Positions 52,559-60,292 of a DNA stretch of 64,000 nt are shown one piece after another. The DNA lies in the NCBI RefSeq assembly GCF_900217235.1, contig NZ_LT907975.1:965001-1029000 (forward strand), in the 5' to 3' direction. How positions within the stretch are numbered: position 1 is the stretch's first letter; each line of letters begins with the position of its first letter. The notes below the pieces were generated by a model. That model saw only the letters and a program-made list of their open reading frames with translations. It searched no databases and was not told the origin of the DNA. Source of the DNA: Pseudodesulfovibrio profundus (lineage in GTDB: Bacteria; Desulfobacterota; Desulfovibrionia; Desulfovibrionales; Desulfovibrionaceae). A program made the translations under genes and the position numbers.

Positions 52559-53763
52559 CAACCAAAGCACCTCGCGGCGTCCGCCTTGTCATCGCCCTGA
52601 CTGGCAGACGCAACGCCGGTAAATCATCACTCATCAACGCAATAACCGGCCAGGATATTGCCATTGTTTCCGACCATCCAGGAACCACGACCGACCCAGT
52701 GGCCAAGCAGTACGAACTGCTCCCCATCGGACCGGTGACATTTTACGATACAGCAGGACTGGACGACGAAGGTGAGTTGGGCGAACTGCGCATCAAAGCC
52801 ACACGAAAAATCCTGTGGCGCTCCGATGTCGCTGTGGTCGTCATTTCGGAACAAGGCATCACCGAGTACGAGAAGACGCTTATTGAAGAGATCAAGGAAT
52901 TGGAGATTCCATTCATCGTCGTATTCAACAAATGCGACATCGCACCTCCGACGGAAAAGGATATCGCCTACTGTCAGGAGAATAATCTTCAATACAGAAT
53001 TACATCCGCCACCACCGGCACAGACGTGGATGCAGTCAAGGACGCCATCATCGACATCGCACCGCCCGAAATCAAGCGCGATCCGGTATTGGCCGGAGAC
53101 TTGATAAATGAAGGCGACTGGGTTGTCTGTGTCGTTCCCATTGATCTGGCCGCACCGAAAGGACGATTGATTTTGCCGCAGGTTCAGGTGCTGCGGGAAA
53201 TACTCGATTGCGACGCCATCGGCATTACAGTCAAAGAGCGTGAAATCGACGAAGCGCTGGCCAATCTTCACAGAAAACCCGCTTTGGTTATCACCGATTC
53301 ACAGGTTGTCATGAGTGTGGCCGGAGATGTGCCGGACGATATCCCGCTGACGACGTTCTCCACGCTTTTCGCCCGCTACAAAGGCGATCTGGACTTGCTG
53401 GTGGCTGGCGCCGAAGCCATTGACCAACTGGAAGATGGCGACACAATCCTCATGGGTGAGGCGTGCTCACACCACGCCGTTGCCGATGATATCGGTCGTG
53501 TAAAAATTCCCCGCTGGCTCAGCCAGTACACCGGCAAAGAGTTGCAGTTCGAATTCTACTCAGGGCACGATTTCCCTGATGACCTTGAACGCTTCAAACT
53601 GGCTATTCACTGCGGCGCCTGCATGCTCAACAGAACGGAAATGCTTCGGCGTATCAAGGAATGCAACCGTAGAGGTGTCCCCGTGACAAACTACGGTGTA
53701 GCAATTTCCAAACTTCAGGGTGTTCTGGAACGAGTGCTGAAACCTTTTGGGCTCAATTCGTAA
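52555..53763 (+). CDS. hydF: [FeFe] hydrogenase maturation GTPase HydF
   Basis: A 402-aa scaffold on which the 2Fe subcluster is completed and then handed to HydA. N-terminal GTPase motifs: GRRNAGKSSLINAI (G1), DTAGLDDEG (G3) and NKCD (G4). The C-terminal cluster-binding domain has GEACSHHAV and the HCGACMLNR motif (His plus Cys-x2-Cys). It is the last gene of the operon, ending 20 bp before a terminator. Confidence 0.97.
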   Translation: MTTKAPRGVRLVIALTGRRNAGKSSLINAITGQDIAIVSDHPGTTTDPVAKQYELLPIGPVTFYDTAGLDDEGELGELRIKATRKILWRSDVAVVVISEQGITEYEKTLIEEIKELEIPFIVVFNKCDIAPPTEKDIAYCQENNLQYRITSATTGTDVDAVKDAIIDIAPPEIKRDPVLAGDLINEGDWVVCVVPIDLAAPKGRLILPQVQVLREILDCDAIGITVKEREIDEALANLHRKPALVITDSQVVMSVAGDVPDDIPLTTFSTLFARYKGDLDLLVAGAEAIDQLEDGDTILMGEACSHHAVADDIGRVKIPRWLSQYTGKELQFEFYSGHDFPDDLERFKLAIHCGACMLNRTEMLRRIKECNRRGVPVTNYGVAISKLQGVLERVLKPFGLNS

Positions 53764-53779
53764 TCACACTTCATGCAAT

Positions 53780-53811
53780 AAAAAAGGGCGTCCATGGACG
53801 CCCTTTTTTAT
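53780..53811. terminator. Bidirectional terminator after hydF
   Basis: Nine-bp palindromic stem GGGCGTCC-AT-GGACGCCC with A- and T-runs on both sides, shared with the convergent superoxide dismutase gene. Confidence 0.92.
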
Positions 53812-53823
53812 TGCTATATAAGC

Positions 53824-54276
53824 TTAGTGCTCATGCGGGTAGTAACCCTCAAGCGCCATAATAGCCTTTTCCAGCGCTTCAGCAGCTTCCATGGTAGCAT
53901 TCTGCTTGGCCTTCATGGCTGCGACGATAACAGCATGGTGCTTCGTGAGGCGCTCCACATAATCTTCCTGGGATGCCTTGACCCGCTGCGTGAGGAAATA
54001 GTCAGCAATAGTACTGATCACCTTCTGGGCATGCATTTCCTTGGTGTTCACCCAGCGTACGAACTGTTGCTGGGATTGCACGTCGGTCTTTCCTGCCAAT
54101 TCATTGAGCAGCTTGACGGATTTCTTGACGGTTGCAGCATCTTCCATCATCCCCTTCACGCGTGCATAGTCATCGTAAATACCACACGGCACCTGACAAT
54201 GCGCAAAAACGGTCTGTGGCAGACTCAGCATCAGTCCAACGATCATAAGAAACGCGACATGGTGAAATTTTCTCAT
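53824..54276 (-). CDS. sodN: Nickel superoxide dismutase with Sec signal peptide
   Basis: A 150-aa precursor from the ATG at 54276 (GGAGG upstream); the longer frame is not supported. Residues 1-25 (MRKFHHVAFLMIVGLML, cleavage after TVFA) form a Sec signal. Cleavage would expose HCQVPCGIYDDYARV, which matches the NiSOD nickel hook H-C-x2-P-C-G-x-Y. The mature ~125 aa is the size of a NiSOD helical bundle. It converts superoxide to oxygen and peroxide. NiSOD usually needs a dedicated protease; here the signal peptidase could do the trimming and place the enzyme in the periplasm. No sodX gene is visible nearby. Confidence 0.88.
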   Translation of the reverse strand: MRKFHHVAFLMIVGLMLSLPQTVFAHCQVPCGIYDDYARVKGMMEDAATVKKSVKLLNELAGKTDVQSQQQFVRWVNTKEMHAQKVISTIADYFLTQRVKASQEDYVERLTKHHAVIVAAMKAKQNATMEAAEALEKAIMALEGYYPHEH

Positions 54277-54459
54277 CAAAATCCTCCGGGTAATTGTAGT
54301 TTCACTCTCATCCTTCACAAGGAAAGAGATAAGAACGGATACTACATATCATACGACATGATGGATTTTAGGTCCATAAAGAATGAAAAAACTTCTCCTC
54401 GGCACGCTTTTATCTTACATTCCCGCTACAAACTACACATAAACCAGTTGGATAAACAC

Positions 54460-55821
54460 ATGCCGCCCATAACAACGTCCATATTTGAATTGCTGAAAAT
54501 CGGCCCCGGACCGTCCAGTTCTCACACCATAGGTCCCATGAAGGCAGGGTTTGATTTCATGAATCGAATACGCCAGTTACCCGATGACATTCGGCTACAA
54601 GGCGACACCCTAGAAATCCGCCTCTTTGGATCACTATCGGCAACAGGAGAAGGGCACGGCACACGCCGGGCGGTCATGTCCGGGCTTCTTGGCTACCTGC
54701 CGGATACCTGTCAGCCCAATGTACTGGAAGAGTGCAGCGACAATGACCGATCATTTGAATTGGACATCAACGGCGGCACCCTCACCTACCAGCCCAACCA
54801 AATCATCTTCGATGCTGTTCAGCATGACTTCCCCCACAGCAACACAATGATCTTCCGATACCGTCAAGGCGAGACTATTCTCTGTGAAACAACGTACTAC
54901 TCCGTGGGCGGCGGCTTTCTGCGGTGGGATGGATGGGAAGAAACACATCGAGGGGAACCGGTTTATCCATATAAGAACATGGCAGAATTAAAGGATCACC
55001 TGCGAGCGAACTCCCTGCGACTGCATGAACTGATTCTTGCCAATGAAAAAGCCATTACCGGCATGAATGAACAGGAAATTAACGAAGGACTGGACCGACT
55101 CATTCAGGTCATGGAAAAGGCTGTGGAACTTGGTATCCAAACATCAGGCCTGCTGCCAGGCACCATCGGTTTGCAGCGCAAAGCCCACATCATGCACCAG
55201 CGGGCCAAAAAAGAACATTTTCAGGGGCCAGGGTTCATCAAGGCCATCAATGCATACGCTTTGGCCGCCTCTGAAGAGAACGCCTCGGGGCACTGTGTCG
55301 TCACCGCTCCCACATGCGGTGCAGCCGGCGTCATTCCCGCAATTGTCTTCATGCTCAAACGACAAATGGGCGCCCTTCAGAATGAAGTGCGCGAGGGATT
55401 GCTGGCGGCCACGGCTATTGGATTTTTATGTAAACATAACGCCTCCATCTCCGGTGCCGAAGTCGGTTGTCAGGGGGAGGTGGGAGTCGCTTCCGCCATG
55501 GCTGCGGCTCTCATGGCCTACTCTCGTGGATACCGATTCCAGGTAACTGAAAACGCAGCTGAAATAGCGCTGGAACATCACCTTGGGCTGACCTGTGACC
55601 CTGTGGGAGGGTACGTCCAGATACCCTGCATCGAACGAAATGCCATGGGTGCGGTCAAAGCCTACAATGCATATCTGATAGCAACAACACTGGATGAGTC
55701 ATATCAGAAGGTGGATTTGGACAAAGCGATCCACGCCATGGCCCAAACGGGGCGAGACATGTCCAAAAAATACAAAGAAACATCACTTGGTGGACTGGCT
55801 CAATCGATGACAGAATGCTAG
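54460..55821 (+). CDS. sdaA: L-serine ammonia-lyase (iron-sulfur type)
   Basis: Single-chain L-serine dehydratase, 453 aa from the ATG at 54460, producing pyruvate and ammonium. The beginning, SIFELLKIGPGPSSSHTIGP, is a family hallmark. The alpha part has the Fe-S cysteines: CVVTAPTCGAAGVIPA, GAEVGCQGEVGVASAMAA and LTCDPVGGYVQIPCIERN. The open frame continues upstream past 53794, but that part is antisense to the SOD gene and has no coding signature. A weak GGA lies upstream of the chosen ATG. It precedes an amino-acid ABC transporter. Confidence 0.94.
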   Translation: MPPITTSIFELLKIGPGPSSSHTIGPMKAGFDFMNRIRQLPDDIRLQGDTLEIRLFGSLSATGEGHGTRRAVMSGLLGYLPDTCQPNVLEECSDNDRSFELDINGGTLTYQPNQIIFDAVQHDFPHSNTMIFRYRQGETILCETTYYSVGGGFLRWDGWEETHRGEPVYPYKNMAELKDHLRANSLRLHELILANEKAITGMNEQEINEGLDRLIQVMEKAVELGIQTSGLLPGTIGLQRKAHIMHQRAKKEHFQGPGFIKAINAYALAASEENASGHCVVTAPTCGAAGVIPAIVFMLKRQMGALQNEVREGLLAATAIGFLCKHNASISGAEVGCQGEVGVASAMAAALMAYSRGYRFQVTENAAEIALEHHLGLTCDPVGGYVQIPCIERNAMGAVKAYNAYLIATTLDESYQKVDLDKAIHAMAQTGRDMSKKYKETSLGGLAQSMTEC

Positions 55822-55999
55822 ACAGCACAACCCATTGAAGAACTTCATAAATTGACAGATAGAGCCTATATCACAATATTGGCAGAACCTTGTTCACCCG
55901 TACCACTCGGAATCTGAATTATGATTGCTCATCGGCCAATATTCTGCTAGTCACACGTCTGGTTTCATAAAGCCGAATTCAGTCTTTTGGGAGCGTTCC

Positions 56000-56728
56000 G
56001 TGATTTCTTTCAAAAACGTAAATAAGTGGTACGGGGATTTTCATGTCCTCAACAATATCAATCTTGACATAGCAAAGGGCGAAGTTGTCGTCATTTGCGG
56101 CCCTTCCGGTTCTGGAAAATCCACCCTCATCCGATGTATCAATCGCCTGGAACCCATCCAGGAAGGTGACATACTGGTTGACGGGATGAATGTTTCCGAT
56201 CCCCGCACAAACATGACACTGCTCCGAGCCGAAGTCGGCTTCGTTTTCCAGCAGTTCAACCTGTACCCTCATATGACGGTACTGGACAATATCATGCTTG
56301 CGCCGACCATGGTTCGTCATCAGTCCAAAGGTGAAGCCACTTCGCTCGCCATGGATCTGCTGAAAAAAGTCGACATCCCTGACAAGGCCGGGGCTTACCC
56401 CTCACAATTGTCCGGTGGACAGCAGCAGCGCGTAGCCATTGCCCGAGGCCTGGCCATGCAGCCGAAAATCATGCTTTTCGACGAACCAACGTCTGCATTG
56501 GACCCGGAAATGATCAACGAAGTTCTGGACGTCATGAAGTCCCTTGCCAGGGAAGGCATGACGATGATCTGCGTCACCCACGAAATGGGATTTGCTCGCG
56601 AGGTTGCCGACCGCGTCATCTTCATGGACGGCGGTTACCTCATTGAAGAAAACACGCCCGAAGAATTCTTCAACAACCCGAAAAGCGAGCGCACGCAGGA
56701 CTTCCTCAGCAAAATCCTGAGCCATTAG
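56000..56728 (+). CDS. Polar amino-acid ABC transporter ATP-binding protein
   Basis: ATPase of a polar amino-acid importer, 242 aa, with the GTG at 56000 chosen because GGGAG lies 7-11 bp upstream and the protein then starts [13 protein letters not shown] as usual for GlnQ-type proteins. Walker [15 protein letters not shown], signature [17 protein letters not shown], Walker [15 protein letters not shown] and the His switch [11 protein letters not shown]. It is first of a three-gene operon, separated from the binding protein by a hairpin. Confidence 0.94.
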   Translation: MISFKNVNKWYGDFHVLNNINLDIAKGEVVVICGPSGSGKSTLIRCINRLEPIQEGDILVDGMNVSDPRTNMTLLRAEVGFVFQQFNLYPHMTVLDNIMLAPTMVRHQSKGEATSLAMDLLKKVDIPDKAGAYPSQLSGGQQQRVAIARGLAMQPKIMLFDEPTSALDPEMINEVLDVMKSLAREGMTMICVTHEMGFAREVADRVIFMDGGYLIEENTPEEFFNNPKSERTQDFLSKILSH

Positions 56729-56741
56729 GTTAAGGTATATA

Positions 56742-56766
56742 TCCCGCCAGGCGTGGTGCCTGCGGG
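56742..56766 (+). repeat. Intercistronic hairpin
   Basis: CCCGCCAGGC and GCCTGCGGG pair with one bulged base around GTGGT. Without a long T-run it is more likely an mRNA-stabilising or weak attenuating hairpin between ATPase and binding-protein genes. Confidence 0.5.
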
Positions 56767-56801
56767 TTTGGAATCGAACTCAACACGTTAAGGAGAGGTA
56801 G

Positions 56802-57626
56802 ATGAGAGTTCTCAAAATCACTGTCCTGGCCGCACTGCTGGTCATGGCTGCGTCCGTCGCCTTCGCAGGTCCCACCTACGATCGCGTGATGTCCAACAAA
56901 GTTGTTCGCGCCGGTATTTCCAACCAGGGTATCCCCTTCGGTTTCATCGACGATAAGAACGAATGGGTCGGCTTTGATGTCGACATGGCCACTGAAATCG
57001 CCAAGCGCCTCGGTGCCAAGCTCGAAAAAGTTGTCGTTAACAACAACACCCGTATTTCCTTTGTTCAGACCAATCCACCCAAGGTTGATATGGTTCTGTC
57101 CAACATGACCCACAAGCGTGTCCGCGATGAAAAGATCGATTTCTCCATCACCTACTTCTTCGATGGTCAGAAGTTCCTCGCTCGCAAGGGTAAAGTCAAA
57201 GAAGCCAAAGATCTGGCTAACCTGAAAGTCGGTTCCATGCAGGGCACCACTTCCATCGTCAACGCCACCAACTACCTGAAGAAGCTTGGCAACGCCAATC
57301 CCAAGGTTATCGGTTACGACGGCGAAGTCGCCATGTTCGAAGCGCTCCGCTCCGGCCGTGTCCAGGCTATCACCACCGACTCCACCATTCTGCTTGGCTA
57401 CGCAGCCAAGGTTCCCGGTCAGTTCGAACTGGTTGGCGAATTCATTTCCGACGAGCCTTACGGCATCGGTCTGCCCCAGGATGATTCCGCATGGCGCGAC
57501 ATCATCAACTTCACCATTCAGGACATGTGGAAAGATGGCACTTACATGACCATCTACAACAAGTGGTTCGGCCCCGAATCCGCTTACCCGTTCCCCATGA
57601 CCGAAAAGATCGAAATGTGGCCGTAA
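56802..57626 (+). CDS. Polar amino-acid ABC transporter periplasmic binding protein
   Basis: A 274-aa family 3 solute-binding protein. Sec signal peptide MRVLKITVLAALLVMAASV with cleavage after AFA. Mature features: RAGISNQGIPFGFIDDKNEW, VGFDVDMATEIAKRLGAK, VDMVLSNMTHKRVRDEKID and GSMQGTTSIVNATNYL, typical of glutamine/arginine-type binding proteins. AGGAG precedes the ATG. The high-abundance component; a hairpin behind it (57650) can limit transcription into the permease gene. Ligand not determined. Confidence 0.93.
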   Translation: MRVLKITVLAALLVMAASVAFAGPTYDRVMSNKVVRAGISNQGIPFGFIDDKNEWVGFDVDMATEIAKRLGAKLEKVVVNNNTRISFVQTNPPKVDMVLSNMTHKRVRDEKIDFSITYFFDGQKFLARKGKVKEAKDLANLKVGSMQGTTSIVNATNYLKKLGNANPKVIGYDGEVAMFEALRSGRVQAITTDSTILLGYAAKVPGQFELVGEFISDEPYGIGLPQDDSAWRDIINFTIQDMWKDGTYMTIYNKWFGPESAYPFPMTEKIEMWP

Positions 57627-57649
57627 GCCTCACTGCTTAACGCCAAACC

Positions 57650-57680
57650 AGGTCCCGGAGTCTCTGACTCCGGGACCTTT
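57650..57680 (+). terminator. Attenuating terminator between binding protein and permease genes
   Basis: Stem AGGTCCCGGAGT with ACTCCGGGACCT and a short loop, then TTTGCTT. It lies 16 bp before the permease ATG, so it probably reduces read-through. Confidence 0.75.
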
Positions 57681-57695
57681 GCTTCGGAAAAACAC

Positions 57696-59462
57696 ATGCT
57701 AAAAAGATATTTCGAAAAAGTCTGGGTCCAGAATACGACTCTCCTGGCCCTGGCAGGATTGCTCTTCTATTATTTCGCCTTCATCTTTGAATTCAAGTAC
57801 GATTTCAATTGGGCTGTCTTCACCACTGAAGGGCAGTATGGACACATGGGGCATCTGATGCTCGACGGTCTCAACACGACCATCAGCATCACCCTTTACT
57901 CTGCCGCACTCGCACTCATTCTCGGTATCGTTTTCGGATTGGCCCGCCTGTCCAGCTTCAAGCCGATATACTGGTTCGCCACATGTTACGTGGAATTGTT
58001 CCGAAACACTCCACTGCTGGTTCAGCTGTTCTTCTGGAACTTCGCTTTCCCTTACGCATTCCCCGAGGAGATTCGCTTCCAACTCTATGAGATGGATTTC
58101 GAGTTCTGGGTCGCCACCATCGGTTGCGGTATTTTCACCGGCTCCTTCATGGCTGAAATCATCCGTGCAGGTATTCAGTCCATTCCCAAAGGCCTTCTGG
58201 AGGCCTCCTACTCTTCGGGACTGAACTTCCCCCAGACGCTGCGTAAAATCATCCTGCCCCTTTCTTTCCGTGAGATTATTCCGCCCTTGGGAAGTGAATT
58301 TCTGAACAACATGAAGAACACCTCCCTGGCCATGACCATCGGTGTAGCCGAAGTGGTCTGGTCAATGCAGGAAGTACTCTCCCTCACGTATCACACCTTT
58401 GAGTCACTCATCGCAGCAACGCTCATTTACCTATTCCTGTCCCTCGTTATTGCAACGATACTGAATCTGGTAAATGTGAAGCTGAAAATCATGCCCCGAG
58501 GTCACGAGCCGTTGAACCGCAAAGTGGCTGACGCTCTTTTCCGTCCTCTGGGATGGATCGAAAATGGGCTGGAGTATGTTTTCTGGTACTTCCGCAAAGC
58601 TCCGGATGCATCCAGAACAGTTTCCCCTTTCAGCCGATTCATGAAGATGGCCTCCAAGTATACCGTGCTCGCTTCCAAATGGTTGTTCGTCGCCGCCATG
58701 TTCTATGTTCTTTACAAGGTTGTCATGGCTGTGGCTGCATTCAACTTCCAGATCATCTGGGCAAATCTTCCGGCATTGTTGTTCTGGCGTTTCCCCGGTG
58801 GGGACGAGACAGAGTTCTTCATGGGACTCGGCGGTCTGGCAGGAGCACTGCTCATGGCAGTCCTTTCCATTGGCGGAAGCTTCATTGTGGGACTGTTTGT
58901 GGGCATGGGCCGTACGTCCCGAAATCGCGTGATCCGCATTCCATGTACCCTGTACATTGAGTTGGTACGTGCAATCCCTCTGATTCTGGTCATCTTCTGG
59001 TTCTACACCGTGGTCCTCGATATCGTATTCAAGGTTGAGTTGCATGCATTCTGGGCCGCCACCATCGCAATGACCTTCTTCTTTGCTGCGTATATCGCTG
59101 AAACGGTTCGTGGCGGCATTGAGAATATTCCGCCCGGTCAGGTGGAAGCTGCCAAGGCTTCCGGCCTCAGCTACTTCCAGACAATGCGCAAAATCGTATT
59201 GCCACAGGCTCTGAAGCAGATGCTTCCGGCACTGGTCGGCATGTTTATCGCCGCATTCAAGGATACTTCGCTGGCATACATCATCGGTGTAATGGAATTG
59301 ACCCGCGCAGCATATGCCATCAACAACCGTTTGATGGTCTATCCGTTTGAAATCTATACGACGATCGCGGTTCTGTACTTCCTGTTCAGTTACATCATGT
59401 CGCTTTATGCGAAACGCCTGGAGCGCAAACTCAGTCCGGAAAACGTACGGATCGAAATGTAA
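57696..59462 (+). CDS. Fused two-domain amino-acid ABC transporter permease
   Basis: A 588-aa inner-membrane protein joining two HisM/GlnP-type permease units in one chain: residues ~60-270 and ~380-575, separated by a linker of ~100 residues with an extra membrane segment. The EAA loops are EIIRAGIQSIPKGLLEASYS and ETVRGGIENIPPGQVEAAKA. Other polar amino-acid importers usually encode two separate proteins or a homodimer. It pairs with the ATPase and binding protein upstream. A terminator follows. Confidence 0.92.
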   Translation: MLKRYFEKVWVQNTTLLALAGLLFYYFAFIFEFKYDFNWAVFTTEGQYGHMGHLMLDGLNTTISITLYSAALALILGIVFGLARLSSFKPIYWFATCYVELFRNTPLLVQLFFWNFAFPYAFPEEIRFQLYEMDFEFWVATIGCGIFTGSFMAEIIRAGIQSIPKGLLEASYSSGLNFPQTLRKIILPLSFREIIPPLGSEFLNNMKNTSLAMTIGVAEVVWSMQEVLSLTYHTFESLIAATLIYLFLSLVIATILNLVNVKLKIMPRGHEPLNRKVADALFRPLGWIENGLEYVFWYFRKAPDASRTVSPFSRFMKMASKYTVLASKWLFVAAMFYVLYKVVMAVAAFNFQIIWANLPALLFWRFPGGDETEFFMGLGGLAGALLMAVLSIGGSFIVGLFVGMGRTSRNRVIRIPCTLYIELVRAIPLILVIFWFYTVVLDIVFKVELHAFWAATIAMTFFFAAYIAETVRGGIENIPPGQVEAAKASGLSYFQTMRKIVLPQALKQMLPALVGMFIAAFKDTSLAYIIGVMELTRAAYAINNRLMVYPFEIYTTIAVLYFLFSYIMSLYAKRLERKLSPENVRIEM

Positions 59463-59467
59463 ACAAA

Positions 59468-59505
59468 CAAAGGGAAAACCAAACGGTTTTCCCTTTGTCT
59501 TTTGT
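59468..59505 (+). terminator. Intrinsic terminator
   Basis: Fourteen-bp stem (ACAAAGGGAAAACC with complement), AAAC loop and T-rich tail, behind the permease gene. Confidence 0.9.
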
Positions 59506-59788
59506 ACCTCTTTTCAAAGTATGTCGGATGCAGTGCCTAGCAATGTCTGATTCTGCAGAAGACAGAGGATATCCGGGCCTATTTGAAAGTTCGCCGTACG
59601 CAGATGGGCTTTTTGCCCTCGTCCGATGTCCCCGGTTTTGAAGTCCGCATCAAAGAAGACATACAACACCAATCCGACTTCCATTTCCTTCCCGACTCAA
59701 GCGCACGAATCCATCACACCATGCGCAAATCATGCACACAACGAGTTCAGCCTCAACAATAACCATCTGTTTTTTAACATAAAAATAT
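59506..59788. other. Non-coding region upstream of cytochrome c3
   Basis: No supported gene. GGGC-TTTTT-GCCC near 59610 is a short hairpin. It is where an enhancer-binding activator of the sigma-54 promoter would bind, but no clear inverted-repeat site was found. Confidence 0.4.
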
Positions 59789-59803
59789 TGGCACCATGCT
59801 TGC
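59789..59803 (+). promoter_or_regulatory. Sigma-54 (RpoN) promoter of the cytochrome c3 gene
   Basis: TGGCAC-N5-TTGC matches the -24/-12 consensus exactly, with GG and GC 10 bp apart. Start expected near 59815, about 30 nt before the ATG. Confidence 0.8.
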
Positions 59804-59845
59804 CTTAGCCCTTCTGTCATTCATGAATTAACAGGAGGACTCCCT

Positions 59846-60238
59846 ATGAAACGGTTCGTTTTTGGTGCAATGACACTCACACTTCTTTTATCCGCAAGTA
59901 TGGCTATGGCTGCGGTAGAAGCTCCCGGCGACATGGTACTCAGGCCCCCGGAAGGAATGGAAGCCAAGAAATCGTTCGTTGATTTCTCGCACTCCATTCA
60001 CGGTGCAGCCAAGATCGACTGTGTTACCTGCCACCACACCTGGGACCAGAAGAGTGAAATCACCAGTTGTTCAGTTGCCGGTTGTCATGACCAGCCCGGA
60101 AAGAAAGGAGACAACTCGTTTTACATGGCATTCCATGAGAAGAAGTCTGAAATCAGTTGTGTTGGCTGCCACAAGACAGAAAAGAAGAACGGAAACAAGA
60201 ACGTCCCGGTTTCATGCAAGTCATGCCACCCCAAATAG
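59846..60238 (+). CDS. Type I tetraheme cytochrome c3
   Basis: A 130-aa periplasmic electron carrier. Sec signal peptide (MKRFVFGAMTLTLLLSAS, cleavage after AMA). Four heme c sites: CVTCHH, CSVAGCH (C-x4-CH), CVGCH and CKSCH, plus additional histidines (FSHSIHG, FHEKKSE) that serve as distal ligands. It accepts electrons from periplasmic hydrogenase and hands them to membrane redox complexes. AGGAGG precedes the ATG. It is monocistronic between a sigma-54 promoter and a terminator. Confidence 0.96.
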   Translation: MKRFVFGAMTLTLLLSASMAMAAVEAPGDMVLRPPEGMEAKKSFVDFSHSIHGAAKIDCVTCHHTWDQKSEITSCSVAGCHDQPGKKGDNSFYMAFHEKKSEISCVGCHKTEKKNGNKNVPVSCKSCHPK

Positions 60239-60243
60239 GACAC

Positions 60244-60274
60244 AAAAAAGGCCCGCATTAAGCGGGCCTTTCAT
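60244..60274. terminator. Bidirectional terminator between cytochrome c3 and the Rel gene
   Basis: Stem GGCCCGC with GCGGGCC, ATTAA loop and A/T runs on both sides; it serves two convergent genes. Confidence 0.9.
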
Positions 60275-60292
60275 TCTCTTGAATCAATTGAA

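Noticed and set aside
53794-54459. N-terminal extension of L-serine dehydratase
   Set aside because: The extra 222 codons are antisense to the NiSOD gene; the family start motif lies just after the ATG at 54460.
55870-55890. A sigma-54-like site before the amino-acid transporter
   Set aside because: TTGGCAG is present but the -12 GC is not at the required 10-bp spacing.
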